Below are positions 1 through 8,638 of a stretch of DNA of 64,000 bases, piece by piece (the stretch's first letter is position 1; every line of letters starts with the position of its first letter). The notes below the pieces were generated by a model. It saw only the letters and a program-made list of their open reading frames with translations. It searched no databases and was not told the origin of the DNA. The translations under genes and the position numbers were made by a program. The stretch is from the NCBI RefSeq assembly GCF_025215095.1, contig NZ_JALHAP010000082.1, positions 124,001 to 188,000 on the forward strand, in the 5' to 3' direction. The stretch comes from Dryocola boscaweniae. GTDB taxonomy: Bacteria > Pseudomonadota > Gammaproteobacteria > Enterobacterales > Enterobacteriaceae.

Positions 1-713
1 GGTTTGCCGTCGTGGCCCTGCCTGTACAATTTGTTGTTGGCGATCGGCATGGCGAAAACACGCTGCGGTACCAGCCTGCAAAACTTGCGGCAATGGAAGC
101 GACCTGGTATCCGCCGTCACCCGGTGAAGGGGAGCCGCTGCGTCTGTTTGCCATACCCGACCAGCGTGCCCGGCTTAATCATTCTGAACTCGCCATTCCC
201 GATATCGGCTCGCTTTATTTGCGCCATAATTTGACCGGCCATATAAAAAGCCTGAGTGAATTTCCTGCCGCCGATCGTCCACCTGTTTTACCCGTTTTTT
301 TCGCTTTTCGAATTATGGTCGGGCTGGGACTGCTTATGTTTTTCTCGCAGCTTGCCGCCGTAATTCAGCATCTTCGCGGCAGGCTTTATGCTTCCCGGCG
401 CTTGCTCTGGCTGATGGTTATTCTGACGCCGGCGGGATTTATCGCGATGCTTTCAGGCTGGGTGGTCACCGAGATGGGAAGGCAGCCCTGGATCGTGCAG
501 GACCTGTTAAGAACGGCTGAGAGCGTTTCAGCCTTGCCCCTGAACTGGCTAATCATTTCCTGCTGTAGCGTGGCCGTTGTATATATCCTCGCCTTCGGCT
601 ACGGCTTGCGTTATTTCCTGCGCTATATTGCCGCGCCGCTGCCTGCGGGAGATGAGGTGGTTAGCACAAAGATCGTCACAAGCCCCGCAGGGAGAGAAGC
701 ATGGAAGGATTAG
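1..713 (+). CDS. Cytochrome bd-type quinol oxidase subunit I, C-terminal part (5' end outside window)
   Basis: The reading frame is open from the first bases of the window, so this is the last ~236 residues of a subunit I protein of the CydA/CioA family, a membrane oxidase that passes electrons from quinol to O2. Seen: a GDRHGENTL...QPAKLAAMEATW segment typical of subunit I, then the FRIMVG motif whose Met is the heme b558 axial ligand in the family, then GRQPW, with about four membrane spans. The region between these motifs is compact, as in the short Q-loop CIO/CydA forms. The gene overlaps the start of subunit II by 13 bases, implying translational coupling. It is not the main E. coli cydA locus, whose neighbours are absent. 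Family call is firm; the subtype (cyanide-insensitive) is inference. Confidence 0.88.
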   Translation, partial: FAVVALPVQFVVGDRHGENTLRYQPAKLAAMEATWYPPSPGEGEPLRLFAIPDQRARLNHSELAIPDIGSLYLRHNLTGHIKSLSEFPAADRPPVLPVFFAFRIMVGLGLLMFFSQLAAVIQHLRGRLYASRRLLWLMVILTPAGFIAMLSGWVVTEMGRQPWIVQDLLRTAESVSALPLNWLIISCCSVAVVYILAFGYGLRYFLRYIAAPLPAGDEVVSTKIVTSPAGREAWKD

Positions 714-1648
714 CGAGTTTATCGGCGACGATCATGCTGTTCTCCTTGCTGATGTATCTGATGCTTGACGGCACCGATCTTGGCGTCGGCATGCTGTTCT
801 TCTGGATTAAGGCAGAGGAGCCCCGGCGGCGTATGGCGCATTCTATATTGCCCATCTGGGATGCGAATGAAACCTGGCTGGTGCTGCTGGCCGGCGGGAT
901 GCTGGCGCTGTTTCCGGGTATTTATGCCCGGGTACTGAGCCTGCTTTATATCCCCGTTTTTATGATGTTGCTGAGCCTGGTTTTGCGAGCGATGGCCCTT
1001 GAGTACCGTAGCTCCGCCAGCGCGCGAATACGCGCTTTGCTGGACGTTATTTTGCCGCTGGCGTCTGGCCTGGCCGCGTTCAGCCAGGGGGCCTGCGCCG
1101 GCACGATGGTGAGCCGTTTTCTGTTAAATAATCCCGCAAGCTGGTTCGATATTTTTCCCGTGCTGTGCGGCCTGGGCTTAATGTCGATTTATCTTTTGCT
1201 CGGCTGTGGCTGGATACGCTGGCGGATTGGCGAGGCCGTCGAAAAACAGGCGGGCCATCTTAGCGGGTATTTTTTTATTCTCTGCTGCTTACTGTGCCTT
1301 GCTGTAATGCTTCTCGAACCGCTTCCCTGGCGGCTGGGGTGGCAGTACACGGCAGGAAAAACGCTGTCATTAATAATTTTATTGCTCTTGCTTGTCCTGG
1401 TAATCCTGCTTAGACGCGGGCGAGGTCTGCTGCAGCTAATTGCCACCCTGGCCTTTATGACGGCGATAGTGCTTTTGCTAGCGACAGGATTTTATGGCCT
1501 GTCGGCGAATAACCTGATGAGCCTGACGGATATGGGCTCATCAAAGACGACTCAGTCAGTGGTTCTGATTGGCAGCGCAGTGATAATACCTCTTACGCTT
1601 GCCTACCATACGTGGGTGTTCTGGGTTTTTCGCGGGAAAGTGCTGTGA
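701..1648 (+). CDS. Cytochrome bd-type quinol oxidase subunit II (short form)
   Basis: A 315-residue, mostly hydrophobic protein of the CydB/CioB family, partner of the preceding subunit I in the inner membrane. Near the N terminus it has MLDGTDLGVGM and then IWDANETWLVLL, which correspond to the conserved GxDxGVG and WDxNxxWL segments. It is shorter than E. coli CydB (379 residues) and closer to the ~335-residue CIO type. The ATG at 701 lies inside the subunit I gene (13-base overlap). No small CydX-like ORF follows in the 99 bases before the next gene, which faces the other way. Alternatives: none serious for the family; the physiological oxidase type is inferred. Confidence 0.88.
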   Translation: MEGLASLSATIMLFSLLMYLMLDGTDLGVGMLFFWIKAEEPRRRMAHSILPIWDANETWLVLLAGGMLALFPGIYARVLSLLYIPVFMMLLSLVLRAMALEYRSSASARIRALLDVILPLASGLAAFSQGACAGTMVSRFLLNNPASWFDIFPVLCGLGLMSIYLLLGCGWIRWRIGEAVEKQAGHLSGYFFILCCLLCLAVMLLEPLPWRLGWQYTAGKTLSLIILLLLLVLVILLRRGRGLLQLIATLAFMTAIVLLLATGFYGLSANNLMSLTDMGSSKTTQSVVLIGSAVIIPLTLAYHTWVFWVFRGKVL

Positions 1649-1681
1649 TAACGCGGGCAGAAAATATTCGGTGAAAGGAGG

Positions 1682-1732
1682 CTGACGGCTTCCCCCTCAG
1701 CCGCGTAGCGCAAAGTGGGGGGAAAACGTCAG
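1682..1732. terminator. Imperfect long hairpin between convergent genes
   Basis: CTGACG pairs with CGTCAG at the outside and TCCCCC with GGGGGGA inside, with three-base internal loops between. The structure fills the gap between the oxidase operon (+) and the permease gene (-). There is no clear T-run on either side, so intrinsic termination is possible but not certain. Confidence 0.4.
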
Positions 1733-1747
1733 TTGACTGTAGAGCGA

Positions 1748-3073
1748 TTAGCTCCTGCTCCGTAAGGCCGCGCGTTTTTCACTGAACAGAAATAAAGAGT
1801 TCACCATAATGGCCGTCAGGGTTCCTGCTGCCATTCCATTTCCAAAAACCATCTGCACCACCGAAGGGAAATTCTGATACAGCCCCGGAACGAGGATAGG
1901 CAGCATTCCCATGACCAGCCCCGTGGCTAACGCATAGGTTTTACCCGGCGTATGAAGAGGTTCACGGGCAATCATATCAATGCCGATAACGCCGATAATG
2001 CTAAAGACGATGACTGCGGTTCCGCAAACAACCGGGCCGGGCAGGCAGGTTGCAAGGCGAACCAGCGGCGAAAACAGCGCTATCAAAATCAACAGCAGTC
2101 CCGCTATTGCCGTGACGTGGCGTGATTTTACGTTGGTGGTGCGCACGACACCGATGTTCTCGCCGGAAGTGATGATCAGGGAAGTTCCGAAAATCCCGCC
2201 AAGCAATGACATGATGGCATCGCCGCGAACAGTACGGGGAATCGCCTTATGAACATCCTGTGTTGAATTAACGATCTCCGCTGTAGCAATCGTTTGCCCG
2301 GCTGCTTCAGCCATAGAGATAACCGCGTAAATAAGCAACGGCAGCGAAGCCGTAAGGTTGAAGACAGGCCAGCCGAACGGGAAAAGCTGCGGTACGCTAA
2401 ACAAAGGGCCGTGGCTAACGGCGCTGAAATCGGCGCTGCCTGACAATATTCCCAGAATAGTTCCCCCGAGCAAGCCAAACATTACCGATAGCTGGCGCAG
2501 GATACCGGTGAACGCAAGCGCGAACAGGAGGGTTATCAGAATAGTTGCCAACGACAATGCAATACTCTCCGGCGGCGCGAAGTTTGCGCTTCCGGGCTGC
2601 CCGGTAATTAAACCGCCATACAGGCGAATCAGGTTTATGGAAACTAACAGCAGCATAATGCCGATAATAAACGGCGGGAAATGGTGCAGAAAACGACGGA
2701 AAACGGGCAGGGCGAGAAAATAAAACAGCGACGTTAATATCACCGCGCCAACCGCCGTTTGGATATTAGTCTGTAAAGCGATAGCGATGAAAATCGCAAT
2801 GGGCGCGCCGCCCGGCACCATAATAAACGGCAGGCGCGCGCCGATACTTCCGACGCCGAGACTTTGCACTATCGCACCCAGCCCGCACATCAGAAAAGTT
2901 GCGCTTAACACAGAAGTGGTGACCGCTTCGGAAAAATGAAGGGCTTTGGCGATTAAAAATACCGCCGTGATAGGCGTTGCTGCAACGACCAGTACGTGCT
3001 GGATAGCCAGCAGCAGTTTAGTTTGCCAGGATAACGCTTCGTTATTCAGCACTGCGGGGCGAGGTAACGGCAT
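1748..3073 (-). CDS. NCS2-family nucleobase/xanthine-uracil type permease
   Basis: A 441-residue polytopic membrane protein (about 12-14 spans) of the nucleobase:cation symporter-2 family (UraA/XanQ/PbuX type). Seen: QHVLVVAATPITAVFL near the N terminus, MVPGGAPIAIF in the TM3 region, and the family segment TSGENIGVVRTTNVKSRHV around residues 290-320. The substrate (uracil, xanthine, urate or another heterocycle) cannot be read from sequence. It is second in a two-gene operon, 57 bases downstream of the arylsulfotransferase-like gene, both under the LacI-type regulator facing the other way. A sulfated or heterocyclic aromatic substrate is only a guess from this pairing. Confidence 0.85.
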   Translation of the reverse strand: MPLPRPAVLNNEALSWQTKLLLAIQHVLVVAATPITAVFLIAKALHFSEAVTTSVLSATFLMCGLGAIVQSLGVGSIGARLPFIMVPGGAPIAIFIAIALQTNIQTAVGAVILTSLFYFLALPVFRRFLHHFPPFIIGIMLLLVSINLIRLYGGLITGQPGSANFAPPESIALSLATILITLLFALAFTGILRQLSVMFGLLGGTILGILSGSADFSAVSHGPLFSVPQLFPFGWPVFNLTASLPLLIYAVISMAEAAGQTIATAEIVNSTQDVHKAIPRTVRGDAIMSLLGGIFGTSLIITSGENIGVVRTTNVKSRHVTAIAGLLLILIALFSPLVRLATCLPGPVVCGTAVIVFSIIGVIGIDMIAREPLHTPGKTYALATGLVMGMLPILVPGLYQNFPSVVQMVFGNGMAAGTLTAIMVNSLFLFSEKRAALRSRS

Positions 3074-3130
3074 TATATGTCTCCCAAATGACGTCAGAAA
3101 ATAACCGCCAGCAGGGCTGGCGGAGAAGGT

Positions 3131-4255
3131 TTATTTCAGCCACGGAATTGCACTGGCTGCATAACGATGCGCACGGAAGGCGCTGTTGTGCTTGCCGGGA
3201 ATAATGGTTTTGCTTAAAGGCGCCGGGTATTCATTGAAATGAGGAATGATATATTCCCAAACGGTTTCGCCCTGTGGCGTTACTTCAAACAGACGGCCGA
3301 ATGCCGATTCGCAGATAAAGGTGTTGCCGTTAGCCAGGCGCTGCGCGCTGCCCATATAGGGCGAGAAAAAGGCCGGTGGGAAAATATCGCGGTACTGCCA
3401 GGTGACGGCCTTAGTCTGCGGGTCGAACTCCAGCACCGTTGAATGCGGAGAAGTTACGCCGTTGCGCAGGTTGCCGTTATCGAACACCAGAATTGAACCG
3501 TTTTCCATCTCAACCGGCGTGTGCTGCTGGGCAATCACATCCGGACCTGCATGCCAGGCAACCTTACCGCTCGCTTTGTCAACGGCAATCACCCCTGAAG
3601 TGGTGCGAAGGCTCATCAGGACCAGCCCATCACGCGTGACGGACAGGCCATTAATCATCGGCCAGTGGCGACGATCGAAGATTTCATGGACGGGGAAGTC
3701 CTCCGGCGGCAGATGTTCCCATGCACGCCATTCCCATACCACTTCGCCGTCGCGATTAACTTCTTTTACGACGTCGCTCTGAATCATGCCGTCCGGCGCG
3801 TCGCGGCGCGGATCGCCGCCGGTCACGCGCGCCGCAATCCCGGCTGGCAGCGGTGCCGCAGCGGTATATAGCAGATTGCCATTGGCGAGCCACTGCGCGT
3901 CATGGTGATGGAAAATATCTTCATAATGCCAGACGATTTCATTGTCCGGGGTGACTTCATAGAAGTCTCCGCCGTGCCAGAGATCCCACGCCGGGTAGAG
4001 GTTCGCCGAGGTACGGTGGCTGCCGTTATAACCCAAATTGCCGTTGGGTAGCAGAACAGCATCCCGACCGGCGCGGACCGGTAATTGCCACTGATGCACC
4101 ACTTCTCCCAGCTCATCAACCAGATAGACCCGACCTTCGGCGGTTTGCGGTGCGAAGAGGGTATAGCCGCCGAAGCTTTTCTCCGCTATAGCCAGAGTCA
4201 GCCCGCTGGGACGACGTCCGAGGGTGAAACCAGGATCCTGAGTTGAGTCTGACAC
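3131..4255 (-). CDS. Arylsulfotransferase (ASST)-like beta-propeller protein
   Basis: 374 residues with repeated blade-like motifs such as LPNGNLGYNGS, WLANGNLLY, MENGSILVFDNGN and LANGNTFICES, each followed by a W-Y/E-W strand (for example EIVWHYEDIF and EVVWEWRAWE). This pattern fits the ASST/PQQ-propeller proteins annotated as aryl-sulfate sulfotransferases, which move sulfate between phenolic esters and acceptors. Unlike classical periplasmic AssT there is no N-terminal signal peptide (MSDSTQDPGFTLGRRPSG), so it should be cytoplasmic. His-rich stretches (IFHHHDAQW, QQHTPVE, HNSAFRAHR) could supply the active-site histidines. First gene of the operon with the NCS2 permease. Family fairly sure, reaction not proven. 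Confidence 0.7.
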   Translation of the reverse strand: MSDSTQDPGFTLGRRPSGLTLAIAEKSFGGYTLFAPQTAEGRVYLVDELGEVVHQWQLPVRAGRDAVLLPNGNLGYNGSHRTSANLYPAWDLWHGGDFYEVTPDNEIVWHYEDIFHHHDAQWLANGNLLYTAAAPLPAGIAARVTGGDPRRDAPDGMIQSDVVKEVNRDGEVVWEWRAWEHLPPEDFPVHEIFDRRHWPMINGLSVTRDGLVLMSLRTTSGVIAVDKASGKVAWHAGPDVIAQQHTPVEMENGSILVFDNGNLRNGVTSPHSTVLEFDPQTKAVTWQYRDIFPPAFFSPYMGSAQRLANGNTFICESAFGRLFEVTPQGETVWEYIIPHFNEYPAPLSKTIIPGKHNSAFRAHRYAASAIPWLK

Positions 4256-4289
4256 GTTACCTCCTGAGGTTTTATCTGAAGTAAAATCG

Positions 4290-4307
4290 CATTAAAACGT
4301 TTTAATG
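4290..4307. promoter_or_regulatory. Perfect 18-bp palindromic operator, LacI-type
   Basis: CATTAAAACGTTTTAATG is its own reverse complement and has the central CG usual for LacI/GalR-family operators. It lies 35 bases upstream of the sulfotransferase start and 142 bases upstream of the LacI-type gene, in the divergent promoter region, so it probably binds that regulator. The core AAAACGTTTT is shared with the MalI operators at 61.9 kb. Confidence 0.7.
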
Positions 4308-4449
4308 GCAGGGAATGTAATATGGTTGACCGGCGGAGGGCTACTGCTAATCGCTTCTTTTTAATATGATTTTGTTATGCCTTAGAGACAAAATTAATAT
4401 ATTCAGGATTGTGCTACCCTAAGCGAAAATTCCGGAGGCCGCTAAGTAC

Positions 4450-5457
4450 ATGTCTGCTCAAGATAAAAAACGCGCAAAGCTGGTTGATGTCGCCCGCCAT
4501 GCCGGGGTGTCGCCCGGGACGGTATCAAATGCGTTGCACAACACGCGTTTTGTCGAGCCTGAGACGCGCCGACGCATTGAAGAGGCGATTCAGGCGCTAA
4601 ACTACACGCCGAATATTCGCGCCCGCCAGCTTCGTACGGGGAAAACCAATACCATTGCGTTGCTCTCTTCTCTTCCTCTGACCATCGCTTCAGGGGCGTC
4701 AAAGCTTGGTTTTATGATGGAAGTGGCGTTAACAGCGGCGATTATGGCCCTGGAAAAGCAGCATGCGCTGATACTTATCCCGCCGGGAGAGAACCCGCTG
4801 GACAGGGTCAGCTTTGACGCCGCGATTTTGATTGAACCCGCAGAAAACGATCCGCAATTGAGTGCGCTTGAACGGGCAGGTATCCCCTGCGTCACTATTG
4901 GCCGCACGCCGGGAACCCGCACGCCCGCGCCCTGGGTTGATCTGCATTCGGCAGCCACAGCCGGGCTGCTGCTGGCGCATCTGCAAGCGGCGGGAACCAG
5001 CAAATGCGCGCTGTTTGTCGGTAATATTCGCCGGACTTCCACCCTTGAAACGGAAGCGGCTTATCGGCGCTGGTGCGAAGGACGACAGCTACCGATAATT
5101 TATTATCTTAATGAAAGCGAGGGTGAAACAGCCGGTTATCAGGCAGCGCACCAACTGTTGCAGGACGATCCTGAGGTTGATGGCGTACTGGTATTAGTAG
5201 ACACCTTCGCCAGCGGGGCCGTACGCGCCTTTCACGAAACTAAGACTGCAATACCGGAACGAATGCGGTTGGTTACCCGCTACGATGGCATTCGGGCTCG
5301 GGAATCCCAGCCGCAGATGACGGCTATGAATATGCATCTTGATGAGGTCGCCCGTCAGGCGGTCACGCTTCTGTTCGAGGTGTTGGCTGGAGATTCGGTT
5401 GAAAAAAGCAGTGGGTTGATGCCTGAACTGTTGGTCAGAAAATCTACTCAACGGTAA
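4450..5457 (+). CDS. LacI-family transcriptional regulator of the permease/sulfotransferase operon
   Basis: 335 residues. Residues 10-60 form the LacI helix-turn-helix and hinge (KLVDVARHAGVSPGTVSNAL, then NYTPNIRARQLRTGKT), followed by a periplasmic-binding-protein-like sensor domain. The start ATG has GGAGG 11 bases upstream. It is divergent from the ASST-like/NCS2 operon, with a perfect palindrome between them, so it most likely represses that operon in the absence of an unknown inducer. The sensor domain is not close to PurR, MalI or the beta-glucoside regulator in this window. Specific ligand unknown. Confidence 0.85.
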   Translation: MSAQDKKRAKLVDVARHAGVSPGTVSNALHNTRFVEPETRRRIEEAIQALNYTPNIRARQLRTGKTNTIALLSSLPLTIASGASKLGFMMEVALTAAIMALEKQHALILIPPGENPLDRVSFDAAILIEPAENDPQLSALERAGIPCVTIGRTPGTRTPAPWVDLHSAATAGLLLAHLQAAGTSKCALFVGNIRRTSTLETEAAYRRWCEGRQLPIIYYLNESEGETAGYQAAHQLLQDDPEVDGVLVLVDTFASGAVRAFHETKTAIPERMRLVTRYDGIRARESQPQMTAMNMHLDEVARQAVTLLFEVLAGDSVEKSSGLMPELLVRKSTQR

Positions 5458-5586
5458 TATCCATTGCCCCGTTATCAAAAGCCACCTGGCCTGACCATGC
5501 ATCTCAACAAGCGAGAAGAGTTAATATCCTGCGCAATTATTTGCTGCCCTGAGTGGGCTTTGCACGTTGCTTAATGCCCTTATAGC

Positions 5587-5619
5587 CAGGCTGCTACCCT
5601 TTTATAGGCCAGCAGCCTG
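5587..5619. terminator. Hairpin between convergent operons
   Basis: CAGGCTGCT and AGCAGCCTG form a perfect 9-bp stem around a 15-base loop. It lies between the end of the LacI-type gene (+) and the end of the ABC transporter operon (-). No strong T-run follows on either strand, so its role as terminator is probable only from position. Confidence 0.4.
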
Positions 5620-5664
5620 CGTTATCGCCGTCTTTAGCGCCCGCTTCCGTATTGAGTCATTTTC

Positions 5665-6459
5665 TTATCGATCGATGATTTCCTTAGGAATGGGTTCGCC
5701 ATGATACTTTTCGTAAATGGCATTTAACTTGCCGTTTTTAATATTGGTTTCAATCCACTGGTTAAGCTTATCCTTTAATTCCGGCTGGTTTTTTTGCAGG
5801 CCAATCGCCAAATCAAAAACGGTCAGCGTCATCTTTGGTTCAAAATCAAGCTTTGGATTCTGCTTTTTGATCTGATTGACAAGCGTCGCCGAGGTTGCAA
5901 CGGCATAAGCCTGGCCACTGACGGCCGCGGTTACAAGCGTTGCATCGTCATCGTAACGCTGGACTGTAAAGCCGTTCTTCATGGCGTCTTTGCTCAGCAT
6001 TGAATCCTGAGTCGTGCCGCGTGTGACCGTAATAGCATGTCCCTTAAGATCGTTCCAGTCGCCGATTTTGGTCGCAGCCGGCGCAGCTATGACTGAACGC
6101 AATCCTGCATACGCCCTGGTGAAGTCAATGACCTGCGCGCGTTGCGGGGTGACTGACAGCGTGGATATCACAATATCTGCTTTACCTGTTTGTAAGTTCG
6201 GGATGCGCGTCGGGCCAGTTGTTTCTATGAACTTAAGTTTTAAACCCCAATCCTTAGCCAACAGTTCCGCGGTCTCCACGTCGGAACCAACGGGCTTCAT
6301 TGCAGCATCCAGCATGCCTGAAGGGGGAAGGGACATATCCGTCGCGACGCGAAGCTCTCCGCGCTGCTGAATATCCTCTAAGGCGTTTGCCGAGGCAGGT
6401 AATGACAATACGGCAGACAGCAGCGTAGCCAGCAATGCGATTTTTTTTGTAGGGTTCAT
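5665..6459 (-). CDS. ABC transporter substrate-binding protein, polar amino-acid (family 3) type
   Basis: 264 residues with a signal peptide (MNPTKKIALLATLLSAVLSL then ASANA), so periplasmic. The mature protein shows the family 3 pattern GELRVATDMSLPP, AELLAKDWGLKLKFIET, the ADIVISTLSVTPQRAQVIDF segment (the Arg of TPQRAQ corresponds to the ligand-carboxylate Arg of HisJ/GlnH) and GTTQDSML. A start 16 codons further upstream is possible, but ATG at 6459 has a good GGAG ribosome site 7 bases before it and directly begins the signal peptide. Last gene of a seven-gene operon. Ligand is probably an amino acid or related carboxylate; the exact substrate is unknown. Confidence 0.85.
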   Translation of the reverse strand: MNPTKKIALLATLLSAVLSLPASANALEDIQQRGELRVATDMSLPPSGMLDAAMKPVGSDVETAELLAKDWGLKLKFIETTGPTRIPNLQTGKADIVISTLSVTPQRAQVIDFTRAYAGLRSVIAAPAATKIGDWNDLKGHAITVTRGTTQDSMLSKDAMKNGFTVQRYDDDATLVTAAVSGQAYAVATSATLVNQIKKQNPKLDFEPKMTLTVFDLAIGLQKNQPELKDKLNQWIETNIKNGKLNAIYEKYHGEPIPKEIIDR

Positions 6460-6503
6460 TATTATTCTCCTGATTGCGTATAGGGGTGATGGACCTTTCT
6501 GGG

Positions 6504-7229
6504 TCAAAGATCGTTTGAAACGAACTCCTGTAGCGCCTCGGTGGCTGGCGTTTTCAGGATGGCTACCGTGCCGCTTTCGTGTACGGTTCCCTGATGCATA
6601 AAAATCACTTTGTCGGCGATCCGGCGTGCGAAATTCATCTCATGGGTCACCATAATCATTGTCATGCCGCTGCCCGCCAGGCGCTCAATTACGCGTAATA
6701 CCTCACCGGTGAGCTTCGGATCTAAAGCGGATGTCACCTCATCGAATAACATGACTTTTGGTTTCATCGCCAGCGAGCGGGCGATAGCTGCGCGCTGCTG
6801 TTGGCCGCCTGAGAGCTGTTCCGGATAGCTATCGGCTTTGTCAGCCAGCCCGACCTGCTCAAGTACTGATAGCGCGAGCCTTCTGGCTTCACGCCTGGGC
6901 ATTTTTTTCACCGATACCGGACCCAGCGTAATATTTTGCTCGATGGTCAGATGGGGAAACAGGTTGTAGCTCTGAAACACGATGCCGACGTCCTGGCGCA
7001 GCTTACGTAAATCAAGGCGTGGATCTTCCACTTTATGCCCACACACCTCGATGCTGCCGCTATTAATGGTTTCCAGCCGGTCTATACAGCGAAGCGCGGT
7101 ACTTTTACCAGAACCGCTGGCGCCAATGAGGGCGACGACCTGGCCCTGATTGACAGAAAAAGAGACGTCTTTCAGAACCGGGTTATGGCCGAAACTCTTT
7201 TGCACATTGCTCAATGTAATAATGGACAT
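6504..7229 (-). CDS. ABC transporter ATP-binding protein, polar amino-acid type
   Basis: 241 residues of the GlnQ/HisP type. Walker A GASGSGKST (around residue 36), Q-loop in VGIVFQSYNLFPH, signature LSGGQQQR, Walker B VMLFDEVTSALDP and the switch His in MIMVTHEMNFA are all intact. It energises the two membrane subunits encoded immediately upstream in the same operon (18-base gap to the nearer permease gene). The binding protein gene follows 44 bases downstream. Confidence 0.9.
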   Translation of the reverse strand: MSIITLSNVQKSFGHNPVLKDVSFSVNQGQVVALIGASGSGKSTALRCIDRLETINSGSIEVCGHKVEDPRLDLRKLRQDVGIVFQSYNLFPHLTIEQNITLGPVSVKKMPRREARRLALSVLEQVGLADKADSYPEQLSGGQQQRAAIARSLAMKPKVMLFDEVTSALDPKLTGEVLRVIERLAGSGMTMIMVTHEMNFARRIADKVIFMHQGTVHESGTVAILKTPATEALQEFVSNDL

Positions 7230-7247
7230 GGTAATGACCTTCAGCGC

Positions 7248-7934
7248 TTAGGTGATTCGTGGGGCGACGGATTGCAGTCGCCTGGCTTTTTTCTCAGGTG
7301 CGCCCCGCTCAAGTCTTCGGCTCAGTGCAGATACCGGAAAACAGAGGCAGAAATATACAACCGCAACAATGAGGTAGATGATAAAAGGCTCAAAAATGGA
7401 GTTGTTGATTAGCTGACCCGCGCGGGCCAGTTCTACAAATCCCACGACCGAGGCCAGGGAGGTGTTTTTGATAATTTGTACCGAAAATCCCACCGTTGGC
7501 GGCGTGGCCAGTTTGATGGCCTGCGGAAGAATGACTTTAAACATGCGTTGGGTGCGGGACAGCGCCAGACATTCGGCCGCTTCCCACTGCGCGCGCGGAA
7601 CGGACTGAATACATCCTCGCCAGATCTCGCCGAGATAAGCGCTGGCGTAAACGGTGAGGGAAACGCCCGCGGCCAGCAGCGGCGAGATTGAAAAGCCCAA
7701 CTGCGGTAAGCCGAAATAGACCATAAACATGATGATAAGCAGCGGCGTTCCCTGGACAAGCTGAACCCAGATACTGACCGCTAAACGCAGCGGCCGAACG
7801 GGTGCGATGCGCCCAAGCGCGATAAGAAAGCCCATTAATCCGCCGCCGCCGAAAGCCATCAGCGATAAAACCACCGTCCATAACGTGCCTTCCAGCAAAA
7901 ATTGAATGTGGGCAAAATTGAGGGAAATATTCAT
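7248..7934 (-). CDS. ABC transporter permease, polar amino-acid type (HisM/HisQ family)
   Basis: 228 residues with about five membrane spans. It carries the EAA-loop segment of the family (AQWEAAECLALSRTQRMFKVILPQA) which contacts the ATPase, and an N-terminal TVVLSLMAFGGGG span typical of the polar amino-acid uptake permeases. It is paired with a second permease gene 12 bases upstream, forming a heterodimeric channel. Confidence 0.88.
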   Translation of the reverse strand: MNISLNFAHIQFLLEGTLWTVVLSLMAFGGGGLMGFLIALGRIAPVRPLRLAVSIWVQLVQGTPLLIIMFMVYFGLPQLGFSISPLLAAGVSLTVYASAYLGEIWRGCIQSVPRAQWEAAECLALSRTQRMFKVILPQAIKLATPPTVGFSVQIIKNTSLASVVGFVELARAGQLINNSIFEPFIIYLIVAVVYFCLCFPVSALSRRLERGAPEKKARRLQSVAPRIT

Positions 7935-7946
7935 CGTTATGCCTCT

Positions 7947-8624
7947 TTAAATCATGGTGCCAAGACGGCGACGGCGCGGAAAAATGGCCAGGCCAAACAG
8001 CCAAAAGACCAGGCGCATCATCATAGAAAGCGCAATATAGATGCCTGCCACAATGAAGAAGGTTTCAAAGGGGCGATAGGTTTCTGACTGAATGAAGTTG
8101 GCGGTCGCCGTCAGCTCTTCAGCAGAGATTTGCGAAGTAACCGATGAAGCCAGCATCAACAGGATAAACTGGCTGGTCAATGACGGGTAAACGCGTTCAA
8201 TGGCCGGACGCAGCGCCACATGCCAGTACTGTTGCCATTTGGTTAACCCCAGCGTCTCGGCCGCTTCCCACTGTCCTTTGTGTACCGACTCGAAGCCTGC
8301 GCGCATGATCTCCGCCGTATAGGCTCCTACGTTAATCGTCAGGGCGATAACCGAGACGGTGAAGGCGGTAAATGAAAATCCCAGGCTTGAGAGACCGAAA
8401 TACACCAGAAAAATCTGCACCAGAAACGGCGTGTTGCGGATCGATTCGACATAGAAGGCCGCAACTCTCGCACACCACACGCAGTGAGAGCGTCGGGCAA
8501 CGGCGCAAAGCGTGCCGATCAGAAAGCCCGTCACCGTCGTCACCATCGCCAGTTTCGCGGTTAATACTGCGCCATCCAGCAGTAGCTGCCATTGCGAAAG
8601 AATTGCTGTGAAATCGAGCATCAT
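7947..8624 (-). CDS. ABC transporter permease, polar amino-acid type (HisM/HisQ family)
   Basis: 225 residues with about five membrane spans. The EAA loop is GQWEAAETLGLTKWQQYWHV and the upstream segment VESIRNTPFLVQIFLVYFGL matches the conserved IRNTP(L/F) motif of amino-acid permeases. It pairs with the next gene to form the transport channel and follows the dehydrogenase gene after 14 bases, so sugar/acid metabolism and uptake are co-transcribed. Two Met codons stand at the start; either could be used. Confidence 0.88.
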   Translation of the reverse strand: MMLDFTAILSQWQLLLDGAVLTAKLAMVTTVTGFLIGTLCAVARRSHCVWCARVAAFYVESIRNTPFLVQIFLVYFGLSSLGFSFTAFTVSVIALTINVGAYTAEIMRAGFESVHKGQWEAAETLGLTKWQQYWHVALRPAIERVYPSLTSQFILLMLASSVTSQISAEELTATANFIQSETYRPFETFFIVAGIYIALSMMMRLVFWLFGLAIFPRRRRLGTMI

Positions 8625-8638
8625 GACCCTTTCCCCGG

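Noticed and set aside
1649..1747. Search for a CydX-like small subunit after subunit II
   Set aside because: No start-to-stop frame with a single hydrophobic span; the interval is filled by a hairpin.
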